The translations under genes and the position numbers were made by a program. From Dysidea avara (Eukaryota > Porifera > Demospongiae > Dictyoceratida > Dysideidae), in NCBI RefSeq assembly GCF_963678975.1, contig NC_089274.1:30009053-30073052 (forward strand): a DNA stretch of 64,000 bases, written 5' to 3'. The notes beneath the pieces are model-generated. The model saw only the letters and a list, made by a program, of their open reading frames with translations. It searched no databases and was not told the DNA's origin. The stretch's first letter is position 1. Each line of letters begins with the position of its first letter. Of this stretch, positions 1 to 24,424 are shown in pieces.

Positions 1-1815
1 TCCACACTGGGGCTACCAGAACTACCTGAGCCTGTTGGGATTTCACCTTGCTCAGTACTCGTCCCACCAGGCACCACTAGGGGTTGGCATACTCCCTCAA
101 CTGACTCCAGTCCTGTTGAAAAGCAGCCACTGCTGCTGCTTGGGGGTCTGGCCTCCAACTGAAGAACCATGGCAACTGGTAAGTCAGCCATGATGCAAAC
201 AAGTCGATCTATAGGGGCCCCAGAATATTGTTGATCTTCTGGAATACTTGAGGTGCCAACATCCAGTCCTCTCTGTCCTGGACTCACAGTCTGCTACAGT
301 GTTGGACACACCTGGAATGTGTTGGGCTGTAATTATGATGTCCCTCTCCAAGGCCCAAAGCCACAGTGTTCTTGCCAAGGCTGTGAGCGCTGGGGAGATT
401 GTCCCCCCCAGATTGTTGACGTATGCCATAGCTGTGGAGTTGTCTTGTTGCAGCAAGACTGCTACCCTGTGCTGCTCTTTCAGAAATGACTTCAAAGCCA
501 GATCTGCTGCCAACAATTCTAGGCAGTTGATGTGCAGTAATTATTCTTGTGGGGACCATAAGCCTCCAGTGCTCACCCCGTTGCACATTGCTCCCCATCC
601 TGAGAGGGAAGTATCTGACTGGACCACTATCTGTACTGATCTCCGAAGAGTGGTCCTCCTGTTCCATTGGGTCAGGTGATGCTGCCACCAACTCAACTCC
701 TCCTGGGCTTCTGGCCTGAGAGGCAGCATCTGATTGTAGTCCTGGTTCCCCAGTGCCAGGGCTTCTTGTAAGTTGGCCTGTAGAGCACAGTAGAACAAGG
801 GGGCCACTTGAATGGCTTGTGAGGCTGCATTCAACTTCCCTATGAACTGGGAGAGTTGAAGAGCAGATACAACCTTGCAGGTCAGCAGATGAGTTGCCTC
901 CTTGCGGATCTGATGCAGTTCCTCGCCAGGAAGCTTGAGTTGGATGCCCAGAGAGCCCACCATCAGTCCTAAAAATTCTATATCCTGGACTGGGGATAGG
1001 AGTGATTTCTCCTGGTTTATGATGAATCCTAGGGCTTCTAGGAGGAACACAAGTACTTCCAGGTGTTATTGTTATTGTTGTTATTAGTGCTTTACAGTGA
1101 CCAGCACTGAAGGTCTGACAGCAACTTGTGCTTCAGCCTTAGGATTACCTAACCTAATTTCAAGGACTTAGTGACTTATAGTGTTGGGTAGCCTCCTCTT
1201 TGAAATCGGCATCAACATGTCGTCGATATAAATGATTATCCTGATACCCCATGACCCCAGCAGGGTCATCAATAGCTGCATCACCTTGGCGAAGGTCCAT
1301 GGGGCACAAGACAGGCCGAATGGCAGGCAGGTGAACTGGTAGCAAGTCCCGTCCGCCATGAACCTCAGGTACTGTTGGTGGTCCTGTTGGATGGGGATGG
1401 TGAAGTAGGCATCCTTCAAGTCCACTTGTACCATCCAGTCCCCTGGGCGCAGCAGATCCCGAAGGGTAGGAATTCCCTTCATCTTGAAATGGGGAGTCTC
1501 CACCCAATGATTCAACCGTTTCAGGTTGGTCACTGGTCTCATCTGACCATTCCTCTTCGGTACTAGGAAGAGGGTGGAAATGAAACCAGTTGCATTTCCG
1601 GATTGTGGGATAACTGCTCCTTTGTGTAGGAGTTCCTGTATCTCCTCCAGTAATAGAGCTTTGTGCTCTTGGGAGAACACCCCTTCTTGGGGTGTTTGAA
1701 GTTGGGTGGGAATCCCAACAAGGGGTATTTGATATCCTTCTATAGCATTCAATACCCAAGTGTCCTTTGTCAACACCTTCCAGGTACTCAACACCTTCCA
1801 GGTAGAGCTTAGCAA
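1..1815 (-). pseudogene. DIRS-type retrotransposon pol relic (reverse transcriptase + RNase H)
   Basis: Read on the minus strand, 1815-1168 encodes a reverse transcriptase with the features of DIRS elements: 'NLKRLNHWVETPHFKM', 'DWMVQVDLKDAYFTIPI', 'CLPFGLSCAPWTF' and the catalytic 'IYIDDML'. Translation resumes at 1050-541 with 'LLEALGFIINQEKS' and the RNase H start 'SDTSLSGWGA', then 516-184 with 'LLAADLALKSFL' and 'QDNSTAMAYVNNLGG'. A further segment to position 1 has 'DLFASWLTYQLP' and 'FFSWRPDPQAAA', the usual region after RNase H in DIRS pol. It would copy element RNA into DNA. It is dead: it is split by a SINE insertion at about 1055-1175, shifts frame near 270 and has stops near position 210 and position 75. 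The tyrosine recombinase typical of DIRS would lie left of the window. The family call is confident. Confidence 0.85.
1055..1178 (-). mobile_element. SINE 3'-tail insertion inside the DIRS relic
   Basis: The DIRS reading frame breaks between 'FKEEATQ' (near 1180) and 'LEVLVFLLEALGF' (near 1055). The intervening 120 bases, read on the minus strand, carry a cttcagtgctgg...ctgtaaagcactaataa block followed by a short AAC/AAT-rich tail. The same block occurs at about 19507-19555 and 19775-19808, and on the minus strand at 42085-42165. This looks like a 5'-truncated SINE copy. Confidence 0.6.
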
Positions 1816-2140
1816 TAGTAAAAAAATTGAGTATCGAGATGTAAATTTTCAAATCGTATCGTGATATTTAGCCTCTGCACTATCGTGATGGATGTAACAC
1901 TTCTAAATGACTACTAAATAGTTCTATTCATGAACCATATTCTTGTCTTTTCACAAGAAAGGAGCAATGATTAGGTGTAAACAATGTGTATAAATAGCAA
2001 GTTTGTTCACAGAATTCTCAATTGTACAAGCAGCTAACTACTGATCTGTCATTTAGATACTATCGTGATACAAATCGTTTATCATGACATTTTCATTACT
2101 ATCGATCATCTTGTGAAATATTTGCTATCGCCCACCTCTA
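1803..2140. mobile_element. hAT-type MITE with 8-bp target duplication, nested in DIRS
   Basis: A 338-bp non-coding element lies between two copies of CTTCCAGG (1795-1802 and 2141-2148), a perfect 8-bp target-site duplication as made by hAT transposases. The ends are short inverted TAGAG/CTCTA, and the right end read inwards (TAGAGGTGGGCGATAG) resembles known hAT-like MITE ends. The interior is rich in ATCGTGATA-like words. Removing it rejoins the DIRS coding sequence '...FLYRHLEVLSTWKVLTKDTW', so it inserted after the DIRS copy. Confidence 0.75.
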
Positions 2141-2148
2141 CTTCCAGG

Positions 2149-3284
2149 TGTCTATAAAGGAAACCAGTCTCCCTGCCACCATAAAGGGCTCCTTTGCCTT
2201 TGGTGGGACCACAAACCCCATCCCCATAGCTTTCAGTAATGTAGGGTTTGTAGTTAATGGCTTTAAAGCATGGCATACATGTGCATTTACTGTACTGTTT
2301 GCATGACATACAGATACATTCATTGAATTGTTTGTCAATGATTGTCATTTCGGTGTCTTCTTCTGCTGGTGGATGCACTTGAGGGTAGTAGGGTGCCGGG
2401 CGCTGCTTCTGGGTGTGCCGGTATGCTGATCTGTTGGATGGCCAGTGGGAGTAAGCCTTCCGAAAACCCAATGATGATGATGGTGGCGGGTTGGCTGCTG
2501 TTGCCTTGGCTTTCTTCAGGGAAGCCACCTGGTCCAGGTACTCCGTGACATCTTTGGGAAAACTCTGCCCAAACAGTGCTGGAGCAGCCTCAATGAACTT
2601 TTCCTCCCGTTGCTGGGCCCACACCACCAGATCCTGGTTGTATTCCTGGAGCACACAAGTCTGTCGCAGAGCAGACATCTGGGAGGAGGCATTGCCCAGT
2701 AAAGTAATAGCAGACTCCACTGCCTTAGCAATATGTTCAGAGGAGATTTCCTCTGCCTGGGAGTGGAAGAGTTCCATTATCTCCGTCAAAGTTGCCATCG
2801 CGTCCAGCGTGAGGGCCTGAATGCGGGATAGGCTCCAATCATTCAACTTCGTCGACTTGGAGCAGGGAGCCCATCACCGTGTCGAGAGAAGGCGTCTTTA
2901 TAACTGCTACCTTCGGTAGCGCGAAGTCGTTCCTGACCTGGAGCCTCTGCGGGTTCTTCATGGACACGAAGCTTCACTTCAGGAACTCCTCAGTACCTTG
3001 GTTAACTTCGACAACATCACGTCAGCTTCTGGAGAGTCGTCGTCATCCAGTGGCTGGATCAGATCCATCTCGTCGGGCCACATTGTGCCCGGTATCCGCG
3101 GTGAAGGAAGATAATGAGGAGATCCAAACTGGTCTTCGCCTTGGGCTGGAGTTGTTTCCGACGATGAAGACGGTTGAGTTCCTTTAATGGATGCAATTTC
3201 TGCTCACATTGCGGCCATCTGTTCTTGGAGTTCCTGTAGAGAACGTCCAAGCAGGGCGGTGTCGGTCAGTGTATTTAAATTCAT
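2149..3284 (-). pseudogene. DIRS ORF1 (gag-like) relic
   Basis: The minus strand from an ATG at 3284 ('MNLNTLTDTALLGRSLQELQEQ') runs through acidic low-complexity sequence, stops and frameshifts to a clean segment 2846-2149 containing 'LTEIMELFHSQAEEI', 'LLGNASSQMSALRQ' and 'PALFGQSFPKDVTEYLDQV', then a proline/serine-rich tail. This matches the first ORF of DIRS elements, a nucleocapsid-like protein that acts in particle assembly. It lies directly upstream of the RT segment in the expected order. An in-frame stop near 3205 and frame breaks at about 2850-3000 make it non-functional. Confidence 0.65.
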
Positions 3285-3299
3285 ACTGCCAGTCCCAAA

Positions 3300-4400
3300 A
3301 AAAAACGTCGAGAAGTGAACAACCAACAGCAGTGAGCTAAGAAAAAGGTCGAAGGTGTGAAGCGTGGTGGGTACTTGTAAGACTTGTCCATGCGCATGCG
3401 TGGAGTAGCACGTGGAACGCATGCCCATGTATCAGTAACTACTAACAGCTGGTAATTATAGGAAACTAGGTCAAACACCATTGACATGTGAGACTGAGCC
3501 TTCTGAAATATAAGAGATATTATATGCCCAGTAGTACTTGTAGCTGTACCATACGTTCATCACTGAAAACAGAGCATGACGACCTAGCTATGATCGAGCA
3601 TGATGACCACACCCCTTCAAGGCCTAACTAAATTTATACAGTATAATCAACCACGCTGCTACAGATCAAACGTAGTAACCACATATTTTAGTAAATAACA
3701 ATTGAGGCGCAGTAATGATAACAATTGTGGCACAGTGAACACACTAATACTCAAACGAATAGTAGTTTTCTGTATTTGAATATTTGCTTAGCTGTTACTC
3801 GAGTATTTGAATATTCAGTGTAAGGCAGCCACTACCAAGAGGCCTATAAATAACCGCAAACAGGCTTGTGGCTCCATGAATAAATTAGCAAGAAGACCTA
3901 GTGCCCCTTCTGAACGGATTATCACTGCAATAATTGTGATAGAAAGAGTTTATAACAATGTAGAAATACCTGGAGTAAACCTTAAATCCATATGAAGTCT
4001 TGTGCTTATGGAGATCCACCATGGCATTGGTACTTCATCACCAATTAGTGACTGCCTAATGTTATTTCCACTCTTCGATTTATCACCACCGTCCTTCCTT
4101 TTGTTAGCATCGTCTTCCACTACCTTAATTGCTGACAGCTAATCACGTGCCACTGTATACATGATCACATGCTGCGAATAATTGGTGTTTATATTCGACT
4201 ATTCGTTTTGAGTCCTAGAACACACTCCTTTATGCTGCACAACATATCTTGTTATTACTTGCATCCCTATACACCTATGTAATTAATCAATTTAAATGGT
4301 TTATTGCACTGTACCCTCACAATGTACAATCAAATAAAGACTAATACACTGATACAACTGAATATCACTATAATCTAACATTGCTATTTATTACCATATA
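3300..4400. other. Gene-poor stretch upstream of the first recognised SUN exon
   Basis: AT-rich sequence with no convincing exon, long repeat or palindrome. It must lie in an intron of the SUN gene, or 5' of it, because the transmembrane and N-terminal exons of that protein are not visible in the window. One short open frame (3807-3995) has no recognisable similarity. Confidence 0.4.
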
Positions 4401-4401
4401 G

Positions 4402-17431
<13,030 letters not shown>

Positions 17432-18660
17432 CATATCTTACTACTTTATTAGTGACCTATTTTCTACAGTGTTGAATGTTTCGCATTATCTGTATGTTTG
17501 ACTTTTGTATATGGTGCTAGATGCCATGCAATGCAACTATTTTACTGATATACTAATTATTTATACCTAGATTATCTGTAATAAATTGATCATACATTGT
17601 GTGGTTGTTGCTTGGTGTAGACAGTCTAATTGTCTCACATATTCACCTGGGACATGCCAATAGTATATATAATGTGATTGTACTATGCACAACTCACTGG
17701 TGAGAACCAAGTCAACTTGATTAAACATGACCAATATTCGACATGCCCCTAATAGGGTACCCGGTACATACATACATGGATCCAATTTGTGGGGTTCCTC
17801 CTTCCAGTTACTCTGCTATCAGGTAAACTAACTAATCTTGCTTTGTAGTTATAATTGGTCTATTTTCTGTGACTCGCTACATTGTCAGAGATCACCTATT
17901 TTCCGCTGAAATCCTCACCTAATTACCTTAGAAAGCTTCCACAACCACAAAAAAAAAACAAGCTTTAGCTTTAGCAGATAATTTGGAAGGAGTTAATGTC
18001 CACTAGTAAATATCGAGTCAAAAGGAACTGGGGTATTTATTTTTAAACCATTTTCTTCATGTATGGCTTCGTAAATGTACTGTACATTGCAATGGTAACA
18101 TTCACTTTGAACCTTCTTGTAGGTTCACATTGCCATTGACTTATGTGTTATTAGGTATCCAATATATTCACATTAATATGTTCATTTGGAAACCCTGTGT
18201 CTTATCGCTACTATATAATACATGTCACTACCTACATACCAGAGCAGCAATGTTGTGTATCTTGTGATCACAATGTGCATAATATTATTAGAAGCCATAC
18301 ACTTGTGTTTGTTACCAGTGATAATATTAGCTGACTACTTAAAAGCTACTTTAGTACTGTGTGATATCCAGCACCTCTTATTATCATGTTAGCTAATAGC
18401 TATCCATATTATCAAGAGTTAATTATTAACTCTTGATTATTAATGAATTTATTGTAAAAATGGAAATAGAGAAAAATAAACAAAATCCTATGAATATTCG
18501 AAAATCCCATGGATAAGTAAGTAAATGGGCCAAACAACTTGAACATGTACTTTTACCAATTACCTGATGATGCACTGTATATTATTTAGCACCAGTTCTT
18601 ATAGTATGTGAAATTGTGTGTATGTTTACTACTATCATTGGTGGTATTGTACTCTTCACA
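17432..18660. other. Region between the SUN stop codon and the WD exon
   Basis: AT-rich. It should hold the SUN 3' UTR. No WD-repeat exon is recognisable here, although the next coding exon needs an upstream partner. A small inverted repeat (gagttaattattaactc) lies at about 18415-18432. Confidence 0.4.
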
Positions 18661-18661
18661 G

Positions 18662-20419
18662 GAAGGATTACCACATGGATAATGACACTAACATGGACAT
18701 GACCAGTCAACCTGTGGGTCAGGAACTGTTTAATAAAGAACCTCTGCCAGAAGGCCAAGTTATTGAGGATGATGATAAGGTGTTAATTTTGTAAATTAGT
18801 GCTGAGGTAGTACAACACAAACACCATATCGGATAGAATTCGTAACTAACCCAAACCCTGAGCTTGCTCCCATTTGAGTTCTAAGTCCAATATTTATTAT
18901 TTTCAACATCCAAATAAGTACATTCCCACCCCAGATTTCCCTTGAAGTCAGCTCTTAGCATACTTCACACTTTCATAGTTTTACCAATGTAATTTACTTT
19001 AAAGTCAGTTATGAATGCAGTTTATGACTTACAGTAACTCTATTCCCAAATGGGAAATCAACGATAAAAGTTAGCTAGCTGACTACATATATACATGCAC
19101 TGTTACACTGTATAATAAATCTTGTAAGCGTTTACAATGAGCCTTATATCCATAATAACGTCACTATTATTCTCCCAACCCAACTTAATCCTGTTACCTG
19201 ATACGCACCACGACAACATCATAATTATTTTTTGTTTGACAGTTGCCCATTGTCCTATAACCTTAAATGAATTTCTATATACTTTTTTTCTGTACATACA
19301 TGAACTGCATTGAACATGAGCTTGTCTATTAGGAGCAGCTAGTTGGGATGCTGGAGGAACCCCACATAACATGCTCCCTTGATCTAACACTACCACTACC
19401 CACATCTGAAGTCATCACCATCTTCAGATCATAAAGCTTGTATACCCACTGGTATGTAGAATGTATGTACAATTGGTCCTTGAGCACTATTGAGCAGGCT
19501 GTAGGACCAGGTGTCCTACAGACCTTCAGCACTTGTGCTGTAAAGCATTAATAAATAAACTAGCGTCCATTTGATTCTACTTGGAGTACTTAGAGATAAT
19601 GAGTTACTCTCTTGAATTCCTATGGATATAATTACATGAAAATAACAAGGAGAAAACATCCTGACCGCCTGGTAGACTCCTGTAAGCGTTTGAGCGTAAA
19701 TCGGATGGCTGCAGGTTCGAGGCTACCTAGGTCTAGTCATGGATTTTCTCCTTTCTCCAACCTTTCAAACACACCTTCTGTAGCACTTGTGCTGTAAAGC
19801 ATTAATAATTTTTTTTTTTAAATTGTCAACTGTTTATGATTCGCCTAAGCCTTTTCTAGAGAACACACATGTACCCTAGTTTATAATAATACTCTAATTG
19901 AACAGTCAGTTTTAATCAAGGTAACAGTGGAAAAGACAATAATTTGTAAATTGTATGCTATAAGACTATCAAGTAATTTCTATGATTATTGTGGCTGCCT
20001 TTTTTACATTTTTACAGGTAGTAAACAGTCTTTGGGTAAATGGAACCCATTAAATTATACAGAGTTCCGTTCAACTACTCTAATAGAACATTCACCTGAT
20101 GATGAAATACTCTAATAGAGCAGTCACTTATACTGTTTGGATAATTGAGGTCCCACTGTAGTTCCATTGTTGTTTGTACAATGCAAACATAAGTCCATAC
20201 ATATGTATTGAGTGACTATAAGCATAAACTATAATAGTTGACATGTATGTGTTGTCACTGTTGTGTAGTCTTCATGCATATGTGCAGTAGCCAAACTAGT
20301 TATGACAAAATCCACTGGGAGGACAGACTGCTTGGGATAGTAAGTAAATGTGTAGAATTTGATGATGACGTAGTAACTTATAAAAAAAAACATTATGTTG
20401 TGCAGATGCTAGTGACACA

Positions 20420-20452
<33 letters not shown>

Positions 20453-20925
20453 TGTTGAACTTTGTTCATACATACTATATACAGCATACAGTTATGCAAA
20501 TGTTTGAGGGTTGTTACATTTTCGTAGTCCTCAAAAGTTTCTTTTAATGAGCTACAATGGAACTGCCTGTTTTGCACACCATATAAGGCTATTGGTGCAC
20601 TTATTAGAAAGGTATCCTGACCACAAGTACAAGGTGTCCTGATTTGTGCTAGGATCACAACCTTCCAGGCCTCCACTGTGATGGTTGAGTATTTACTACA
20701 GCTGTGCATAATTATTATTATTGTATCATAACTTTATTTCACATGCTATGTACCTTATCCTAATGCTCTATTTCCTAGGTACATATTTGGGACATAAACA
20801 CAGTTGCCAAACTACAACAAATCAATATACAGCCTGGTGCAGTATTGGACATTAAGCCATTCAGCATCAACAACTCGCACTGCCTCACTTTATTGACAGA
20901 AAAGCAATTACTAATGCATCTTTGA
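18662..20925 (+). CDS. C-terminal end of a WD40-repeat protein (possibly RFWD3-like)
   Basis: Two exons in matching phase: 18662-18779 (acceptor CACAG, donor AAG|GTGTTA) and 20779-20925 (acceptor CCTAG, stop TGA). They join to '..GQVIEDDDK|VHIWDINTVAKLQQ..' and end with 'GAVLDIKPFSINN..LTLLTEKQLLMHL'. 'VHIWDINT' is the last strand of a WD40 repeat. A 'VLDI.PF......LT.K' tail recalls, from memory, the C-terminus of the ubiquitin ligase RFWD3, but this is not secure. An ATG at 18675 would allow an 83-residue protein, too short for a propeller. No other WD exon is visible between the SUN gene and this one, so it is a fragment, an alternative 3' end, or its upstream exons lie unrecognised in SUN introns. 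AATAAA follows at 20951. It converges on the ZFYVE26-like gene. Confidence 0.55.
19340..19558 (+). mobile_element. SINE copy with TAATAAATAA tail
   Basis: It ends in 'cttcagcacttgtgctgtaa' followed by agcattaataaata, the 3' tail shared with 1055-1178, 19640-19812 and 42085-42165. Upstream, 'ggtgtcctacagacc' also recurs inverted at about 42130-42165. The start is uncertain. Confidence 0.5.
19640..19812 (+). mobile_element. tRNA-derived SINE
   Basis: It contains a pol III B-box-like GGTTCGAGGCT (about 19714) preceded by a degenerate tRNA-like head ('gaccgcctggtagactcctg', 'aaatcggatggctgca'). It ends in the shared tail 'agcacttgtgctgtaaagca' and ttaataa plus a T-run. A and B boxes followed by a repeated 3' tail are the structure of a tRNA-type SINE. 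It lies in the intron of the WD fragment. Confidence 0.65.
20419..20446. repeat. Poly(T) tract
   Basis: An uninterrupted run of about 26 T, probably the poly(A) end of a minus-strand retroposed insert or a simple repeat. Confidence 0.9.
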
Positions 20926-20950
20926 CTTCAGATTAATATGTATCACAAGA

Positions 20951-20956
20951 AATAAA
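20951..20956 (+). terminator. Polyadenylation signal AATAAA
   Basis: AATAAA lies 26 bases after the stop of the WD exon (20925), followed by a T-rich stretch. The stop codon of the convergent minus-strand gene is only about 50 bases further on (21006-21004), so the two 3' UTRs are likely to overlap. Confidence 0.6.
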
Positions 20957-21003
20957 ATTTCATTCTTTTTTATTAAAAATTAAATCCACTATACAAAATC
21001 ATG

Positions 21004-22732
21004 TTATGTTCTAGCAGATGCATTCATTTGTAGCCATCGGTCACAAATGTCCCTAATGGCTGTCTGGCCAGCCTGGATTGCTATGGTGGAGATATGTTTC
21101 ACCTCTTCCACATAGCACCCATTTATGGCAGTGAGGTAGGCTGACTTGAGCTTCCCGCATTGTATTAATACATTAATCTACATGAGGGAAATGTGATGTG
21201 TGTGTTGTACAGTTCAAGATAATCTCACCTTACTAACATCACTGTTAAGAACACCAATTTGTCTATCTCTTTGGGCTGCAAAGAAATTTTACATGGCACT
21301 TTACTCTTTGTGTCAATTAAATGGTGTTTACATACTACTATATACACAATAAAAATGATGTGCTATCTTTTTGGCTACACAGGAAACATTTAATTGTGGT
21401 TGTACAACAATTGGTTGTTTCTATATTTTGGTTCTATAATTTATAGTTAAAGAAATACAGAACCGAAATTGCAATGAAGGACATGAAATTTAATTATGTT
21501 TCTGCTTCCTGGTTAATTTTTGGAGAACAAATTTGTACAAATAGTGAATACTAGGGCTGGATGATAGTGAATTTATCAATGTCTGAATAATAGTAAGAAG
21601 ACACTGTTGACGATAGTGAAAATTTACCTATATTCTACTTATTACCTTCAAAGAGATATGCAAGTAGGGATGCTCCTTATGGATACATTTTTGACTAAGG
21701 ACTAAGCAGCCTTTTAAAGTTGATTCTTATACTTTTTGAAAGCATTTTGAAATTTTTAGATGTCAATTACTGTCTGATATTAATTTTTCAAACGATAGGT
21801 GATAGCGATATTATTCCAATATGTTCATACTATCCCCCAGCCCTAGTAAATATCATGCTTCCTAAGTTTCTGTTATGTCAAATTTTGTACACCAACTATA
21901 TACACCTGTATGGTTTTCTGCATTACTATGTCAAATTCAGTATGCACCACATTAAACTTAAAATAAGCCGCATGGTCAACTTTGTATGTGTTTGGTGGTA
22001 CAAAGATCCTACAATTTAATTATGAAACTCCTATCCTGTGTCTGGTGCTTTAAATGTAGCACAAAATGCATCTACTTATCTATATTATCAAGAGGTAAAA
22101 TTTTTTGCAAGTAGTGTAATATACATATTACTACTCAAAAATATCTTTTACATGAAAATGTCTCTTGTATTAAGCTTAGCCTTTGGGTATGTAAATTTCA
22201 CCATCAACTCAGTTTTGTAGTACAGTGGAGACTGCAACAAAAGTATCCTTAAACAATATAGGTTGATTTGGAAAGGACTATTTTGTGATATTGACTGTAT
22301 CAGTCTAGTACAGTATAGCCTAAATATTTTGAAGGGCAAATATTTCGAGGTTGAGCAGTGTTGCTAAAAATAAAAATTTTTTCGTGGATTTGCAAACACT
22401 CCCAAAATGTGTCACACTATATGGAGGTCTAAATATTTCAAGGGTAAAATTTTCGCTGATAACACCCAAAACCGCTAATTCAGTGAAAATGTTCCCCCTA
22501 AAAATATTTAGGCAATACGGTATCAGTCAGGAACTGTACAAGAAGACAATAATTATTATGTACATCGTTATTTGGCGTCTTTGCCAATTCTTTAACAGCA
22601 GCTAAGATAATATCATCGGTGCACATGGCATGATTTTAGTCGCTGGCTTTCACACACTCCAGAAGATGGTGTACATCATCAGTGTGGCCATTAGCTGTCA
22701 ACATGCTGGCTACTTGACTAATGAACTTACCA
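21004..22732 (-). CDS. ZFYVE26/spastizin-like protein, C-terminal exons
   Basis: On the minus strand, the last exon 21177-21004 reads 'INVLIQCGKLKSAYLTAING', then '..AIQAGQTAIRDICDRWLQM..' and a TAA stop. The 'LIQCGKLKSAYL' block is, as I recall, characteristic of the ZFYVE26 C-terminus. The preceding exon 21275-21229 gives 'QRDRQIGVLNSDVSK'. A third segment, 22732-22564, reads 'GKFISQVASMLTANGHTDDV', then 'HHLLECVKASD', an in-frame TAA, and 'NHAMCTDDIILAAVKELAK'. ZFYVE26 is a very large PI3P-binding protein that works with spatacsin and AP-5 in lysosome recycling. The in-frame TAA at about 22651 and a phase mismatch to the next exon are odd: error, alternative splicing or decay. The several thousand bases that should follow upstream (22.8 kb and beyond) show no clear exons. 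Confidence 0.55.
22352..22526. repeat. Short repeat family S, copy 1
   Basis: About 175 bases beginning 'gttgctaaaaataaaa' and ending 'aatatttaggcaatacggt', almost the same as 26222-26390. Internal inverted pieces ('aaattttcgctga' against 'tcagtgaaaat', 'ctaaatattt' against 'aaatatttag') suggest a foldback MITE. Part of it is already repeated just upstream (22320-22350). Confidence 0.65.
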
Positions 22733-22759
22733 CTGGGCAAGTAAAATGCCTATCAGTAT

Positions 22760-24420
22760 TAATAACAGTTGAATAAAGGAATTGAAATATGTACCTTTAG
22801 CATTTTGATGACTAAAGAAAATCCAACATCAATACTAGAGGACCACAAGAGCACCTAATGGCATATTGTTGTGAATCACATGATTAACATGTGTGTGAAC
22901 TTGTGACCACAAAATGACTTATTAAATTACCAATTCAGTAAATTGTCCAGTAGACTAAAATAAACCTCCTTTTAAGGGATCCATTAAAAGAAACCTTTAT
23001 AAATAAAGGCAGGGATTTTCTTCCCAAAAGGTGTAGTTGTATATAAACACAATCCATAATGTGAAAATGATCACCTCACACACTACACACATCAATACAC
23101 AACTGTACAGTACAGTACCTGGCAGGCAACTTGTGACCTCACTGGTGTACCACCAAACAATGTAGCAGGTTGTTGTGTCTGTTGTACTGTTACCATGGGA
23201 ACTGAACCACCTCGAGTTCCTTGGTTCGGATGAACCCCATCCAGGATTACCAATTTAAAACATGGGCACCCGAAAAGTAGGGAAGGGCTATATGTAGGGC
23301 ACTGAAGGCTGCTCTGAGGTGTTAACTAAAGTGGAGCTAAGTCCCACCTCTACACAGCTAAGATCTGGGTGGGGATGATATTAATAGTAATAGAACAGTC
23401 ACTAAAATACTCTAATACAACAGTCACTCAAATGCTCAAACAATACAGTCACTCAAATACTCCATGCCCAATCATGCATGGTTAAAGCTTTCAAACAAGA
23501 CCAAGCTGAACCTCTTCATATTATTTGAACACTGTGCTATTCCTAGTTTTCAGATATGTAGTCATGGCTAAAATCATGAGATTAGCTACTATCAGTAAAG
23601 TGTAGACAATCCAAATTATTAATTTGTGGCTCCTTGTAGCTACTGATGTAACTGAAGAGGTTTGTGTTTTATATAGCTGCTAGACAACAAATAGTAGTTA
23701 CTGCTAAGTATACCTGAGAAATGCTTGTGTCCATGTAATGCTCTTGATGTTTAGTTAAATGTTTAGAAGTATAGTTATTGGGATAGTGCTGGCCTGTTAA
23801 ACTATATAGCAAGGAAGTTCACAATAAAAACTATCTGCATGGTATATTTGTAAAGTTCTAGCTAGTTCTTTCACTGATGTGCAGGGGTGTATATGGACAG
23901 GCATGGGGTTCTGGTACTTCTGGAAACTCCCCTCTGCTAAAACAGCTGTAATAATATTGACAAAGGACTAACCATACAATAATAAATCATGAATCAATGT
24001 AATATTGAAGTATTTTAATGTTTAAATTAATGTGTGAGTGGTGGGGGCTATACCGCAAGACTCCTGCACTTATGAATCACCACCAAATATGGGCCACTTT
24101 AGAAAACTCCTTGTGTATTTAGCCTACATATTATATACTTGCATGTGCACTGTAAACCTACTTAGTATCTGTCCTAGGAAACCACAGCATTGTGCAGTAC
24201 GGCCAAGAAGTCACATAGCTCATGTCACTTAAGTGTGACACAAAGGAATAATAGCTATTGGAGTACTGAGCAAAACACTGATAAGTAGATAGTATATGGA
24301 CAACTTCAGATTATTTCATTGTATAGATGATGTATCTAGTATAGCTACTAAAATTAACCCATGCAGTTGCTGCACATACTGAAGTTGAGATTTACTTCAA
24401 ATTTAGTCAGATTTCAAGGG
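22760..24420. other. Gene-poor region with clustered CTCTAATAGAGCAGTCAC-type motifs
   Basis: No convincing exon. At 23386-23465 four degraded copies of the dispersed motif follow each other ('taatagaacagtcact', 'ctctaatacaacagtcact', 'caatacagtcact'). A possible minus-strand exon at about 23118-23215, preceding a CAG|GTACTG donor, has no recognised similarity. Confidence 0.4.
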
Positions 24421-24424
24421 ATTA

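Noticed and set aside
23118..23215. Possible minus-strand exon of the ZFYVE26-like gene
   Set aside because: The open frame ends at a GT donor, but the acceptor and protein similarity are not convincing.
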